A stretch of DNA of 64,000 nt from the NCBI RefSeq assembly GCF_000512695.2, contig NZ_AZRW02000008.1, forward strand, positions 1 to 64,000, given 5' to 3'. Both the position numbers and the translations under genes were made by a program. Source of the stretch: Pseudomonas sp. QTF5 (lineage in GTDB: Bacteria; Pseudomonadota; Gammaproteobacteria; Pseudomonadales; Pseudomonadaceae). This document shows, piece after piece, positions 28,468-37,741 of the stretch; within the stretch, counting starts at the first letter, position 1; the number at the start of each line of letters is the position of its first letter. The notes under the pieces are model-generated. The model saw nothing but the letters and a program-made list of their open reading frames with translations. It had not been told where the DNA came from and searched no databases.

Positions 28468-28848
28468 ATGTTCAAGCCAACACCGAATCCTCCTGAAAAC
28501 GCATCTACATCCCCCTACGAATCCTTCGATTCCAAAAAACTCCACGAAGCCGCCGAACGCGCCCTCGACCACCATTTCGCCCCACCACCCAACGACAAAC
28601 CCAAGCGCAAAGGCAAACTCTTCACCGTCTCCCCTGACATCGACACCGAAGCCCTTCTGGCCAACGCCTCCGAAGACCTGAAGTCCATCAGCGCCATCGC
28701 CGCCGACCTGGCTGACGACATCGACGGCACTCGAAGATCAGTAGCCTTGGCGCTCAGCAGAATGGCCGATGGGGTTCAGTTGTTGGTGGAGCGCGCGCTG
28801 GATCATATTGATTCGCCGAATCCGGCGGAGCATCGGGCTAAGGCGTAA
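28468..28848 (+). CDS. DUF6124 family protein
   Basis: A 126-residue small hydrophilic protein beginning MFKPTPNPPE and SPYESFDSKKLHEAAERALD, the typical start of the DUF6124 (formerly grouped with DUF3077) proteins of Pseudomonas. A basic middle part (KPKRKGKLFTVSPD) precedes a helical C-terminal half rich in Ala, Leu and Asp. There is no signal peptide. The function is unknown. The RBS (GGAG, 9 bases before ATG) can be sequestered by the leader hairpin. Confidence 0.85.
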   Translation: MFKPTPNPPENASTSPYESFDSKKLHEAAERALDHHFAPPPNDKPKRKGKLFTVSPDIDTEALLANASEDLKSISAIAADLADDIDGTRRSVALALSRMADGVQLLVERALDHIDSPNPAEHRAKA

Positions 28849-28863
28849 CGAAACCACGAGTAG

Positions 28864-28892
28864 AAAAAGGGGGACTTCGCGTCCCCTTTCTT
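28864..28892 (+). terminator. Terminator of the DUF6124 gene
   Basis: AAAGGGGGAC, a TTCGC loop, and GTCCCCTTTCTT form a GC-rich stem followed by a short T-rich tail, 16 bases past the stop codon. Confidence 0.8.
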
Positions 28893-28919
28893 GAGATCCG
28901 GCACCGCACTTCTTGAGGG

Positions 28920-29267
28920 TTACTCGCCAGCCGCGTCAAACCCGACGGCACATCGCCCATCCTGAAGTCCTGTAAGGCTCGCCATCTTCACGTATTCACA
29001 ACGACCGCTGCGCTCGTAAGCGTCGCCCCATAACGTCCAGCACATCGCAGCCGTCGCGTAACAGAATGACCATCCCCCCATAAGATCATTTATCAGCGTC
29101 GGGTCGTTACACGTTCGCTGTTTTGAAGTGAGGGTTTCCAATAGCTGGGTCACGATTCTGATTCGGTAATCGGCAGTTGCATGCAACGCATCCAGTGGCG
29201 CATGAGTGTCTATCAGTATTGTAGGAATGGGGTGGTCCACGTCGGTGAGGGGCATGTAACGACTCAT
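28920..29267 (-). CDS. Unknown small protein of the accessory island
   Basis: A 115-residue protein beginning MSRYMPLTDVDHPIPTIL and containing a cysteine- and tryptophan-rich centre (GGWSFCYATAAMCWTLWGD). The ATG at 29267 has AGGAGCG ten bases upstream, which decides the start; the frame is open further upstream, but that part (from 29405) is probably not translated. There is no signal peptide. I do not recognise the family. It is convergent with the DUF6124 gene. Confidence 0.62.
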   Translation of the reverse strand: MSRYMPLTDVDHPIPTILIDTHAPLDALHATADYRIRIVTQLLETLTSKQRTCNDPTLINDLMGGWSFCYATAAMCWTLWGDAYERSGRCEYVKMASLTGLQDGRCAVGFDAAGE

Positions 29268-29732
29268 AGGTGACGCTCCTGTTGCAAAGCAATGGGTCAA
29301 TGGAGGGGCTCGATTTTTTTGCGCTACGGGGTTGGTTTTTTTGGGTCCAGACACCGACCGGGTAGCGACCTTCAAAGCAAAGCCGATCCACCTGACTCCT
29401 GCCACTTCTCAAAGGAGATAGAGCTTGCGGGAAACTTTACGAGGGAATATTAAGACGCATCCGAGGGATGAGAAGGAAATGTGATGCTTGTTTGTAGTCC
29501 GGGAAGGCGCGAGCTTATCCAGGCACATCGACCGCTCCTGGCTCATCTAACGAGGCGTTCCACTACGCATCGCTAACGCAACATTATGCAATACGGAAAT
29601 TTCGGACCGCGCTTCAGCCCCCTTCCTACATCAATCCTTTTAATGCCTTGTTAGCGTGTTCGGCCATTGACGCAGGTTCAAGCCCGATAGGGTTTTGCGC
29701 CTCGCTTTCACTTTCAGCTTAAGGACGAGCAG
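29268..29732. other. Non-coding gap in the accessory island
   Basis: About 465 bases with mixed composition. No frame here looks coding. It carries the promoter side of the unknown minus-strand gene and then degenerate sequence leading into the effector remnant. Confidence 0.4.
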
Positions 29733-29819
29733 ATGAAAAGCAAAAGGATAAGCGCATGTTCGCCCCGGCCAACGCTGCCCAGTTCACGCTTGAACTTCCC
29801 ACGGTTCGCAACGATTTAG

Positions 29820-30062
29820 GATCAAAAGTACGCGTTACCGCTGGAGCTGAAACCGATTGCCGAAAAACTGATGGCTTATGCGCTGGGCGAGACCCGTCGC
29901 GCGGGCTTGAACGTGTTCGAGGAGGAGTTGCTCTCTCAACGCTACATCCATCTGTCTGCCAACTGGAATGCTGCCAAAGGCTGGAACAACAGTGATCTGA
30001 ACATCGTGTTCATCGATCGACCCGCCGAACACTATGTTCGTAAGGTGCATCCCAATGTGTAA
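29820..30062 (+). pseudogene. C-terminal remnant of a probable type VI lipase effector (DUF2235/Tle-like)
   Basis: Eighty codons, open from just after an in-frame TAG (29817-29819), read DQKYALPLELKPIAEKL and continue RYIHLSANWNAAKGWNN to VHPNV. This resembles the C-terminal end of large DUF2235/Tle-type hydrolases that pseudomonads deliver by type VI secretion. The catalytic part is missing. A second frame from 29756 (MFAPANAAQFTLELP) may be another shred. The end overlaps the start of a DUF2931 gene by 8 bases, the usual effector-immunity linkage. The family call is moderately secure and rests partly on that context. Confidence 0.55.
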
Positions 30063-30744
30063 GCGCTCATTCATGCTCAAGACCGGCTTTACGCTGTTAC
30101 TCGCGTTGCTGTTGGGAGGATGTGTCTTGGGTGAGCACAGATCATTACCTTATGACGCTTGGAGCCTCGATTTTTTTGCCCCCGACTACATGGAGGTCTG
30201 GATTGAAACGGCAGATGTCGTGGATATCAATGAGCGTGTGTTCCGCGGCGCGGGCAGCGGAATACCGACCATGGGTTATCCCCGCGCGCTAAGTAAAAGC
30301 ATACCAACTCTTTTTAGGGGCGATGCAAAAGGATGGCCCGAATATCCCGGAGGCAGTGGCCGACGCGTAACTGATGCTGCTCTACCGCGCTTGGTCTATG
30401 TACGCTGGCAATCCATGGCCGAGCCGCAGACTTATGAAGCGTATATAGAGATCCCAGAATCGGCGCGATACACCATGCTCCATAGTGAAGAAGCTTTTTG
30501 CGGTGCGGTAGGGAAATGGAAAATCGATTACCGAAAGCTGTTGACTGTCGGCCTGGCGCCAGGAGGAATCGCCAAGGTGTGGTTAGGCGGGCCCTGCCTA
30601 AAATCGACCGAAGTCACTCGCGTCCAAGGCACGATCAATCCCGAAGGCCCCTACGGGGGTACGTCCAACGGAAAGCATCGACCCCTTTCAGAAGAATCCA
30701 AAGCCTACATCGACAAATTCGGTATTCCCTATGGCTCCTGGTAA
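30055..30744 (+). CDS. DUF2931 lipoprotein, probable type VI immunity protein
   Basis: A 229-residue lipoprotein with a signal peptide and lipobox LLLGGC. The mature part has the DUF2931 pattern: SLPYDAWSLDFFAPDYMEVWIE, then GGIAKVWLGGPCLKSTEVTR. DUF2931 genes commonly follow Tle-type lipase effectors and are thought to protect the producer in the periplasm. Here the effector is broken but this gene is whole. I took the ATG at 30055, which overlaps the effector stop; the ATG at 30073 (MLKTGFTLLL) is an equally possible start. Confidence 0.8.
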   Translation: MCKRSFMLKTGFTLLLALLLGGCVLGEHRSLPYDAWSLDFFAPDYMEVWIETADVVDINERVFRGAGSGIPTMGYPRALSKSIPTLFRGDAKGWPEYPGGSGRRVTDAALPRLVYVRWQSMAEPQTYEAYIEIPESARYTMLHSEEAFCGAVGKWKIDYRKLLTVGLAPGGIAKVWLGGPCLKSTEVTRVQGTINPEGPYGGTSNGKHRPLSEESKAYIDKFGIPYGSW

Positions 30745-30787
30745 CCCATGAACTATCAGCAGAAACCACGACCAGAAGGACTTTCAG

Positions 30788-30943
30788 TTGAAGACCTCAT
30801 TTCTAATTAAAGCAGGCGGTGCAATGGGGCTAGCGCTCTTCTTGAGCGGATGCGCCAAGGACCATCGCAAATCTTTGCCTTATGCAGCATGGAGTCTCAG
30901 ATTTTTTCAATTCAATGTTGAGTCGGTGCGGCTCAACCAATAG
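30788..30943 (+). pseudogene. Truncated second DUF2931 lipoprotein gene
   Basis: A TTG start with AGAAGGA upstream opens a frame of 51 codons: LKTSFLIKAGGAMGLALFLS, lipobox GC, then KSLPYAAWSLRFF, matching the N-terminus of the preceding DUF2931 protein. After that the sequence departs from the family and stops. It is the 5' stub of a duplicated immunity gene, cut by deletion or frameshift. Confidence 0.7.
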
Positions 30944-30956
30944 AGCACTCAGCATT

Positions 30957-31355
30957 ATGACTAATCGACACAGTAAAAAATCGGCGGTGGCTTTAGGGCG
31001 GTACTGGGTTGCCATGTTCACACTTGTAGCTAGCGTCTCTGTTCGAGCGGAAGGTTGCCATGGTGTTGGCTGCCTATTAAACGGTGGCCCACTTGAGTTC
31101 TCGATGCTGACTGGGATCGGGTTGATCTACACAACTGTCGGGCCGTTTATTTCGACCTCGGACGCCACAAAAGATGGCCCATCGAAACACTACACCCAGG
31201 CGGTGAAAGACGACGCCGCCGCGTATCTTGCTACCGACGGCGATATCCATGGGCCGATGCTGGAATCTGCATGGCGTATGTACCTGGAACAGCAGGCTGA
31301 TCTTCAGCCAAGCAAGAAAGCGTTCGCCCACATGGTCCTGGCTACCTATGGATGA
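30957..31355 (+). CDS. DUF2388-like secreted small protein
   Basis: A 132-residue protein starting MTNRHSKKSAVALGRYWVAM with a signal peptide cleaved after about residue 31 (SVRA). The C-terminal half, KDDAAAYLATDGDIHGPMLESAW, matches the core of the DUF2388 family of small periplasmic proteins in Pseudomonas. It starts right after the truncated DUF2931 stub. Its role is unknown and its place in the immunity cluster may be chance. Confidence 0.7.
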   Translation: MTNRHSKKSAVALGRYWVAMFTLVASVSVRAEGCHGVGCLLNGGPLEFSMLTGIGLIYTTVGPFISTSDATKDGPSKHYTQAVKDDAAAYLATDGDIHGPMLESAWRMYLEQQADLQPSKKAFAHMVLATYG

Positions 31356-31486
31356 ACAACCAAGCTCCATCAGCCCTATCGCGCCGACGTTGCCGACGTT
31401 GCCGACTATGTAGCCCTGTAGCAGCCCAACGCAGGCTTCGCCAGCTGCCACAGGGTTGAGTGATTGGGGTTGCTTTCGTCACGCAT

Positions 31487-31526
31487 AAAAAATGGGCACC
31501 CAACTTCATTGGCGTGCCCATTTTTT
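31487..31526 (-). terminator. Terminator of the HU gene
   Basis: AAAAAATGGGCAC and GTGCCCATTTTTT are inverted around a 14-base loop. It can terminate either strand and lies 36 bases beyond the minus-strand HU stop codon. Confidence 0.88.
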
Positions 31527-31561
31527 ATCCCGCTCACCCGCTAGGCGGCAGTCCGTGTGTG

Positions 31562-31837
31562 TTACGGATTAACGCTGTCTTTCAACGACTTGCCCGGCTT
31601 GAACGCAACAGTATTGCTGGCCTTGATTTTGACTGGCTCACCGGTCTGCGGGTTTTTGCCGGTACGTGCACCGCGATGGCGTTGCAGGAAGGTGCCGAAG
31701 CCCACCAGCGTAACGCTGTCTTTGCGGTGCAGGGCGCCGGTGATTTCTTCGAGAACGGCGTTGAGAACGCGGTTGGCCTGTTCTTTGGTGAGGTCTGCTT
31801 TTTCCGCAATGGCAGCAGCGAGTTCTGGTTTACGCAT
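31562..31837 (-). CDS. hupA: HU family DNA-binding protein
   Basis: A 91-residue nucleoid protein beginning MRKPELAAAIAEKADLTKEQ, with the family signature GFGTFLQRHRGARTGKNPQTGE. HU bends and compacts DNA as a dimer. In P. aeruginosa a paralogous HU gene sits at this place next to the rubredoxin reductase gene. The symbol is given by that position and is less sure than the family. Confidence 0.93.
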   Translation of the reverse strand: MRKPELAAAIAEKADLTKEQANRVLNAVLEEITGALHRKDSVTLVGFGTFLQRHRGARTGKNPQTGEPVKIKASNTVAFKPGKSLKDSVNP

Positions 31838-32029
31838 TAGTGAAGCCCCTTTGACGGTTTTTTGTTGTTATGTCCGTGTTGTTCTCGTTGGAACAACGCC
31901 CAAAGCGCCGCAGGTGCTCTACTCTACGGCAGACGGGAGTGAGGATGGCACGCGCTTTAGAGCGACGCCAGTCTCCCCGCGACCTTTGTGGGGGCAAAAG
32001 CGCGGTGATTCCGACAGAACGACCGCTAT

Positions 32030-33178
32030 TTACGCCAGCAAGGCCGGAAGCTCTTTGTTCAGGGCGAGTTTTTCCATTACCGCGGTGCCTGTCAGGGCAT
32101 AGCCCAGCAATTTGCCGGCATCGTCGCGGCATAGCACTTTGATGTCCGCACCCTGCCCTTCGACCGTCCAGACGCCCTCCGCGCCCCGTGGCGGCGGCGA
32201 AACCACCAACGGGCAGACCGGGGTTTTCACGGTGATCGGCATCGGTCCGTAATTCACCGTTGTAGGGTTTCCGGCGAGGGTCTGGGCCAGCGCTCTCGCA
32301 CAGCTCATGAGGGGCATGACGTACAACAGATTCAGCCCATCGACCTCGGCGCAGTCGCCTAAAGCGTAGATGTTGGCGTGAGAAGTTTTCAGGTGACGGT
32401 CGACCACCACGCCACGGTTGACCTGCAACCCGGCAGCGGCCGCCAAGTCGATGCGCGGACGCAGACCGATGGCCGACACCACCACATCGCACGGGATGAC
32501 CTGACCATCGGACAAATGTGCTTCCAGCCCGTCAGCCACTCGTTGCAGGCGATTGAGTACCGGCCCGAGATGGAAGCGCGCACCCACGCTTTCCAGGCCG
32601 GCCTGAACCGCAGCGGCCGCAGCCGGGTGCAGCAAGGTCGGCATGACCTGTTCGCACGGTGCAACCAGTTGCACCTCGTAACCACCGAGGATGAGGTCGT
32701 TGGCGAATTCGCAGCCGATCAGACCGGCGCCCAGCAGCAACACGCGACGCTTGCCGGCCGCAGCCGCGCGAAAGCGAGCGTAGTCTTCAAGATCATTGAT
32801 CGGGAAAACGGCATCCGCCGCGTCGCCTTCGATCGGCACCCGCACTGTTTCCGCGCCCCAGGCCAGGATCAGGTCACGGTAGATCACCGCCTCTTCGCCG
32901 ATCCACAGGCGTTTATGGCCCGGATCGATACCGCTGATGCGCGTGTGGGTACGCACTTCGGCTTTCAATTGCTCGGCCATGGCGCCCGGTTCGGCCATGC
33001 TCAAGCCATCGGCGTCTTTATTCTTGCCGAAGCCGGTGGAGAGCATCGGCTTGGAGTAGGAGCGTCCGTCATCTGCGGTAATCAGCAGCAGCGGGGTTTC
33101 GCCATCGAGTTTGCGAAACTCCCGGGCCAGGTTGTAGCCAGCCAGCCCGGTGCCGACGATCACGACAGGTGCGTTCAT
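32030..33178 (-). CDS. rubB: Rubredoxin-NAD(+) reductase
   Basis: A 382-residue FAD/NAD-binding oxidoreductase that passes electrons from NADH to rubredoxin for alkane hydroxylation or oxidative stress defence. It has the N-terminal dinucleotide motif [13 protein letters not shown], a second one around residue 148 ([14 protein letters not shown]) and the FAD motif [12 protein letters not shown]. It lies 18 bases after rubA on the same strand, forming the rubA-rubB operon. Confidence 0.93.
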   Translation of the reverse strand: MNAPVVIVGTGLAGYNLAREFRKLDGETPLLLITADDGRSYSKPMLSTGFGKNKDADGLSMAEPGAMAEQLKAEVRTHTRISGIDPGHKRLWIGEEAVIYRDLILAWGAETVRVPIEGDAADAVFPINDLEDYARFRAAAAGKRRVLLLGAGLIGCEFANDLILGGYEVQLVAPCEQVMPTLLHPAAAAAVQAGLESVGARFHLGPVLNRLQRVADGLEAHLSDGQVIPCDVVVSAIGLRPRIDLAAAAGLQVNRGVVVDRHLKTSHANIYALGDCAEVDGLNLLYVMPLMSCARALAQTLAGNPTTVNYGPMPITVKTPVCPLVVSPPPRGAEGVWTVEGQGADIKVLCRDDAGKLLGYALTGTAVMEKLALNKELPALLA

Positions 33179-33196
33179 TCCTTACTCCTTTAATTC

Positions 33197-33364
33197 CTAG
33201 TTGATTTCAATCATTTCGAAATCCATTTTGCCTACGCCGCAGTCAGGGCAGAGCCAGTCTTCCGGGACGTCCTGCCACGGCGTGCCCGCCGCAATACCGT
33301 CGTCCGGCCAGCCGTCGGCTTCGTTATAGATCAGGCCGCAGACCACACATTGCCACTTTTTCAT
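33197..33364 (-). CDS. rubA: Rubredoxin
   Basis: A 55-residue iron-sulfur-free iron protein with two CxxC iron-binding knuckles: CVVC near the start and CPDC near the end, in the order [18 protein letters not shown] and [10 protein letters not shown]. The iron is bound by four cysteines. The start has GAGGAAGT upstream. It was found by direct translation and is shorter than most listed frames. Only one rubredoxin is seen here, while P. aeruginosa has two in this place. Confidence 0.95.
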   Translation of the reverse strand: MKKWQCVVCGLIYNEADGWPDDGIAAGTPWQDVPEDWLCPDCGVGKMDFEMIEIN

Positions 33365-33563
33365 TCAGGTACTTCCTCAGGATTCAGGCTTTTGCCGGCG
33401 CGAACGGTCGATGGGTGAAGCGTTGCCGTCCGGCTCAGGGCGTTTTGTACTGATCGTGCCGGGCAGATGCAAGCCTGTTCGGCGCAACAGCAGGCCGGCC
33501 AATCAAAATCGGAGCCTGACATGGTAAGCTCGCCGCCTCATTTGCTGCCAATAATGACTCACT

Positions 33564-34127
33564 GTGCCGCACTCAAAATCCCCCTCCGCGACACCGGTCT
33601 GGCTTCCCCGAAGTCAACTGACGCCCCTCCCCGACACGTCTACGCTTGATTGGTTGTTCGATGAAGGGTCGCTGACCCGGCGCCTGATCCGCCTGTCGAA
33701 TGACGGTTTCAGCGTCACGCCGCTGTTCGAAGGCTGGCAATCGCTGCGCGCCGACGAATGTGCGGCGCTGGAGTTGGCCGAAGGCAGTGAAGGCTGGGTG
33801 CGCGAGGTCTATTTGCGCGGCCACAGTGAAGCCTGGGTGTTTGCCCGCAGCGTGGCGGCGCGTAGCGCGTTGCAGGGTGATGGATTGCATATGGATGAAT
33901 TGGGCAGTCGCTCGCTGGGCGAATTGCTGTTTTGTGATCAGGCATTCCAGCGCCGGGCTATCGAGGTTTGTCACTATCCTCAAGCGTGGTTGCCGGTGGA
34001 TGCTCGGGCGCCTGAACTATGGGGTCGGCGCTCGCGTTTCGACCGTGGCGCCTTGAGCGTGCTGGTGGCCGAGGTTTTCCTGCCGACCTTGTGGAACGCC
34101 ACCCGTGCCCATCCGGAGAATTGCTGA
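33564..34127 (+). CDS. ubiC: Chorismate pyruvate-lyase
   Basis: A 187-residue enzyme that splits chorismate into 4-hydroxybenzoate and pyruvate, the first committed step of ubiquinone synthesis. It contains [18 protein letters not shown] and the active-site region WVREVYLRG followed by [14 protein letters not shown] start at 33564 is needed; the nearby ATG is out of frame. The stop TGA overlaps the ubiA ATG by one base, so translation is coupled. Confidence 0.93.
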   Translation: MPHSKSPSATPVWLPRSQLTPLPDTSTLDWLFDEGSLTRRLIRLSNDGFSVTPLFEGWQSLRADECAALELAEGSEGWVREVYLRGHSEAWVFARSVAARSALQGDGLHMDELGSRSLGELLFCDQAFQRRAIEVCHYPQAWLPVDARAPELWGRRSRFDRGALSVLVAEVFLPTLWNATRAHPENC

Positions 34128-35017
34128 TGTACCAGAGCCTGCTCAAGTCCCTGAACCGCGTGAATCCTCGGGCCTGGGATTTCATTCAGCTGACCCGCAT
34201 GGACAAGCCGATCGGCATTTATTTGCTGCTGTGGCCAACGTTGTGGGCTCTCTGGATTGCCGGTGAAGGTTCGCCTTCATTGGCCAATATCGTGATTTTC
34301 GTGCTCGGCGTGGTACTGACCCGTGCCGGCGGTTGTGTGATCAACGATTGGGCGGACCGCAAGGTCGATGGCCACGTCAAACGCACCCAACAACGGCCAC
34401 TGGTGAGCGGCAAGATCAGCTCGAAAGAAGCTCTGGTGTTCTTCGCGGTGCTGATGGGCGTGAGTTTCCTGCTGGTGCTGTGTACTAACGCGACGACGGT
34501 GTGGCTGTCGCTGGGCGGCTTGGCCCTGGCCTTCAGTTACCCGTTCATGAAGCGCTACACCTATTACCCGCAGGTGGTACTGGGCGCAGCGTTCTCCTGG
34601 GGCATGCCGATGGCGTTCACCGCCGAAACCGGTGAACTGCCGGCGGCGGCCTGGTTGCTGTGGATCGCCAACCTGTTGTGGACCGTGGGCTACGACACCT
34701 ATTACGCCATGACCGACCGCGATGACGACCTGAAGATCGGGGTGAAATCCACAGCGATTCTGTTTGGCGACGCCGACAGGGTGATCATTCTGACCCTGCA
34801 AGGGTTGGCATTGGGGTGCCTGCTGCTGGCGGGTTCGAAATTCCAGCTTGGCGGCTGGTTCCACCTCGGGCTGCTGGCGGCGGCGGGCTGTTTTGCGTGG
34901 GAGTTCTGGTACACCCGCAGCAAGGACCGGATGCGCTGCTTCCAGGCGTTTTTGCACAATCACTGGGCGGGGTTGGCGATTTTTGTCGGGATTGTGCTGG
35001 ATTACGCGCTGCGCTGA
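34127..35017 (+). CDS. ubiA: 4-hydroxybenzoate octaprenyltransferase
   Basis: A 296-residue inner-membrane prenyltransferase that attaches the polyprenyl side chain to 4-hydroxybenzoate. It has about nine membrane segments and both aspartate-rich motifs: NDWADRKVD (near 72) and [12 protein letters not shown] (near 195), which bind magnesium pyrophosphate. It is translationally coupled to ubiC. Confidence 0.96.
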   Translation: MYQSLLKSLNRVNPRAWDFIQLTRMDKPIGIYLLLWPTLWALWIAGEGSPSLANIVIFVLGVVLTRAGGCVINDWADRKVDGHVKRTQQRPLVSGKISSKEALVFFAVLMGVSFLLVLCTNATTVWLSLGGLALAFSYPFMKRYTYYPQVVLGAAFSWGMPMAFTAETGELPAAAWLLWIANLLWTVGYDTYYAMTDRDDDLKIGVKSTAILFGDADRVIILTLQGLALGCLLLAGSKFQLGGWFHLGLLAAAGCFAWEFWYTRSKDRMRCFQAFLHNHWAGLAIFVGIVLDYALR

Positions 35018-35029
35018 AGCGACTGACGC

Positions 35030-35065
35030 CTTCGCGGGCAAGCCTCGCTCCTACAGGAACGAGGC
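35030..35065 (+). repeat. REP singlet with terminator-like stem
   Basis: A CTTCGCGGGCAAGCCTCGCTC copy is followed by ACGAGGC, so that GCCTCG and CGAGGC pair. It may separate ubiA from the convergent gene. Confidence 0.6.
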
Positions 35066-35082
35066 TGTGGTTCCTGAACTCG

Positions 35083-35475
35083 CTACTTCTTAGGTCCGGT
35101 GTTGGTGATGACGTGCCAGACATCTTTCATGCCGTCACCCTTCATTTCTCCAGGTTTTTCGTCCTTCATAAACGTATATAGCGGCTTACCGTCATAAGCC
35201 CATTGCATCGTGCCATCGTCACGTTTGATGGTCGTCCATTTGCCTTCGGCCTTGGCGCCCGCCGGGGCCATCATCGGTGGCCAGTTCTTGGCACAATCAT
35301 CGTTACACATCGACTTGCCGCCGGTGTCCTTGTCGAACGTGTAAACGGTCATACCCTTGTGGTCGACCATCATGTCGCCTTTCATCATCGCCGGTTCGGC
35401 GGCGAAAGCCATCGTCGGCAAAATCAAGGCAGCGGCCAACATCAGGGTTTTGAAGGAAAAAGTGTGCGATGTCAT
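35083..35475 (-). CDS. Secreted COG4315-type protein with YxFDKD repeats
   Basis: A 130-residue protein with a signal peptide (cut after about residue 25, MAFA). The mature part has two copies of the Yx(F/W)xxD-type motif (YTFDKDTGG and YTFMKDEKPGE) and the CNDDCAKNWPP block typical of COG4315 lipoprotein-like repeats. The function of the family is unknown. It may be divergently transcribed from phoB and has a possible reverse Pho box about 120 bases upstream. Confidence 0.85.
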   Translation of the reverse strand: MTSHTFSFKTLMLAAALILPTMAFAAEPAMMKGDMMVDHKGMTVYTFDKDTGGKSMCNDDCAKNWPPMMAPAGAKAEGKWTTIKRDDGTMQWAYDGKPLYTFMKDEKPGEMKGDGMKDVWHVITNTGPKK

Positions 35476-35556
35476 GGAAACCTTCCTCTTGTGGTTGTCA
35501 GGATTCGGACTTAAAGCTTAGTTCAGGATCACGACAATCGCAGGACGGCTAAAATA

Positions 35557-35574
35557 CTGTCACACGACTGCAAT
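35557..35574 (+). promoter_or_regulatory. Pho box upstream of phoB
   Basis: CTGTCAC ACGA CTGCAAT matches the PhoB direct repeat CTGTCAT-N4-CTGTCAT closely, 54 bases before phoB. This fits known autoregulation of phoBR. Confidence 0.75.
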
Positions 35575-35597
35575 AATTCCGTTATCTAATGCGGCGC

Positions 35598-35615
35598 AAG
35601 ACAGTTAAATGACAA
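35598..35615 (-). promoter_or_regulatory. Second, reversed Pho box at phoB
   Basis: On the minus strand TTGTCAT TTAA CTGTCTT is a strong Pho box match lying between the first box and the phoB start. It faces the COG4315-type gene. Whether PhoB acts on it is unknown. Confidence 0.5.
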
Positions 35616-35627
35616 GAGGATTAACGC

Positions 35628-36317
35628 ATGGTTGGCAGGAGCATTCTGATCGTCGACGACGAAGCGCCCATTCGCGAAATGATCGCCGTTGCGTTGGAAA
35701 TGGCCGGCTATGACTGCCTGGAGGCAGAGAACTCGCAACAGGCCCATGCCATTATCGTCGACCGCAAACCGGACCTCATCCTGCTCGACTGGATGCTGCC
35801 CGGCACCTCCGGCATCGAGCTGGCCCGCCGCCTCAAGCGCGATGAACTGACCGGGGATATCCCGATCATCATGCTCACAGCCAAGGGCGAAGAGGACAAC
35901 AAGATCCAGGGCCTGGAAGTCGGCGCTGACGACTACATCACCAAACCGTTTTCCCCACGCGAGCTGGTGGCGCGCCTGAAAGCCGTGCTGCGCCGTGCCG
36001 GCCCGACCGATGGCGAAGCGCCGATCGAGGTCGGCGGCCTGCTGCTGGACCCGATCAGCCACCGCGTGACCATCGACGGCAAACCCGCCGAGATGGGCCC
36101 GACCGAATACCGTTTGCTGCAATTTTTCATGACCCACCAGGAACGTGCCTACACCCGTGGCCAGTTGCTGGATCAGGTCTGGGGCGGCAATGTCTATGTC
36201 GAAGAGCGCACGGTCGATGTGCACATCCGTCGCCTGCGCAAAGCCCTCGGCGATGCCTATGAAAATCTGGTACAAACCGTGCGCGGCACCGGCTACCGGT
36301 TTTCCACCAAGGCCTGA
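35628..36317 (+). CDS. phoB: Phosphate regulon response regulator PhoB
   Basis: A 229-residue OmpR-family regulator. The receiver domain has the phosphorylated Asp54 (LLDWMLPG) and the KPF lysine. The C-terminal winged helix has [16 protein letters not shown] and the RGTGYRF end. Phosphorylated PhoB binds Pho boxes at low phosphate. phoR follows after 44 bases. Confidence 0.97.
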   Translation: MVGRSILIVDDEAPIREMIAVALEMAGYDCLEAENSQQAHAIIVDRKPDLILLDWMLPGTSGIELARRLKRDELTGDIPIIMLTAKGEEDNKIQGLEVGADDYITKPFSPRELVARLKAVLRRAGPTDGEAPIEVGGLLLDPISHRVTIDGKPAEMGPTEYRLLQFFMTHQERAYTRGQLLDQVWGGNVYVEERTVDVHIRRLRKALGDAYENLVQTVRGTGYRFSTKA

Positions 36318-36361
36318 GCCGACCGCCAGACTCGCTGACACTGACAAGGACGTATTTTTCC

Positions 36362-37684
36362 GTGAACCAAAACTGGCATGGCACCCTGATTCGCCACATG
36401 CTGTTGCTGGTCACCGCCTGCTTGGTGATCGGCCTGATTTCCGGCTACTACGGCTGGAGCCTTGCTGTGGGCCTGGGCCTTTATCTGGCCTGGACCCTCA
36501 AGCAACTGCTGCGCCTGCACGAATGGTTGCGCCTGCACAAACCCGATGAAGCACCGCCCGACGGCTACGGCCTGTGGGGTGAAGTGTTCGACAGCATCTA
36601 CCACCTGCAACGCCGCGACCAACGGGTGCGCGGGCGCTTGCAAGCGGTGATCGACCGGGTCCAGGAATCCACCGCTGCGCTGAAAGACGCGGTAATCATG
36701 CTCGACAGCGACGGCAATCTGGAATGGTGGAACCGCGCCGCCGAAACCCTGCTGGGTCTCAAGACTCCTCAGGACAGTGGCCAGCCCGTGACCAACCTGG
36801 TGCGCCATCCGCGCTTCAAGGAATACTTCGAGCAGGACAGCTACGCCGAACCGCTGGAAATTCCTTCGCCGATCAATGATCGCCTGCGCATTCAGCTGTA
36901 CATCACTCGCTACGGCAATAACGAACACTTGATGCTGGTGCGCGACGTGACGCGTATCCATCAGCTGGAACAGATGCGCAAAGACTTCATCGCCAACGTG
37001 TCCCACGAACTGCGCACACCGCTGACGGTGATTTGCGGCTACCTGGAAACCCTGCTCGACAACGTCGAGGAAGTGAACCCGCGCTGGACCCGTGCCCTGC
37101 AGCAGATGCAGCAGCAAGGCGGGCGCATGCAGACCTTGCTTAACGATTTGCTGCTGCTGGCCAAACTGGAAGCCACCGATTACCCGTCGGACAATCAACC
37201 GGTGTCCATCGATGGCCTGCTGCAATCGATCAAGGGCGACGCTCAGCAGCTGTCCGGCCAAAAAAACCAGCACATCACCCTGGACGCCGATCCGACGATT
37301 CTGCTCAAGGGCAGCGAAACCGAATTGCGTAGCGCGTTCTCCAACCTGGTGTTCAACGCCGTGAAATACACCCCGGCCGAGGGCAATATCCGCATTCGCT
37401 GGTGGGGTGACGATCAAGGCGCACACCTGAGCGTGCAGGATTCGGGGATCGGCATCGACAGCAAACACTTGCCGCGCCTGACTGAACGCTTCTACCGCGT
37501 CGACTCCAGCCGCAACTCCAACACCGGCGGCACCGGGCTGGGGCTGGCCATCGTCAAACATGTGTTGCTGCGCCATCGGGCACGTATGGAAATCAGCAGC
37601 GTACCGGGCCACGGCAGCACGTTTACTTGCCATTTTTCGCCAGCCCAGGTGACCAGATCCCGGGTTATCAGCGCCACCGATTGA
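36362..37684 (+). CDS. phoR: Phosphate regulon sensor kinase PhoR
   Basis: A 440-residue histidine kinase that phosphorylates PhoB when phosphate is low. It has two N-terminal membrane segments (about 10-45), a PAS domain (about 98-200), the H box with His215 in NVSHELRTP, and an ATPase with N box NLVFNAVKYTP, DSGIGID and GTGLGLAIVKHVL. It starts with GTG at 36362. It is controlled by the PstSCAB-PhoU system encoded further on. Confidence 0.96.
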   Translation: MNQNWHGTLIRHMLLLVTACLVIGLISGYYGWSLAVGLGLYLAWTLKQLLRLHEWLRLHKPDEAPPDGYGLWGEVFDSIYHLQRRDQRVRGRLQAVIDRVQESTAALKDAVIMLDSDGNLEWWNRAAETLLGLKTPQDSGQPVTNLVRHPRFKEYFEQDSYAEPLEIPSPINDRLRIQLYITRYGNNEHLMLVRDVTRIHQLEQMRKDFIANVSHELRTPLTVICGYLETLLDNVEEVNPRWTRALQQMQQQGGRMQTLLNDLLLLAKLEATDYPSDNQPVSIDGLLQSIKGDAQQLSGQKNQHITLDADPTILLKGSETELRSAFSNLVFNAVKYTPAEGNIRIRWWGDDQGAHLSVQDSGIGIDSKHLPRLTERFYRVDSSRNSNTGGTGLGLAIVKHVLLRHRARMEISSVPGHGSTFTCHFSPAQVTRSRVISATD

Positions 37685-37741
37685 TACCGGCCAGCACTCG
37701 CCACTAGGCAAGCCAAGAGTCAGCCGCTACATTGGCTGACT

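Noticed and set aside
28263..28496. 77-codon frame crossing the DUF6124 leader
   Set aside because: It is better explained as structured RNA; it overlaps the DUF6124 start in another frame and has no RBS.
31375..31411. Short tandem GCCGACGTT repeat near the end of the accessory island
   Set aside because: Only about three imperfect units with no evident role; probably replication slippage.
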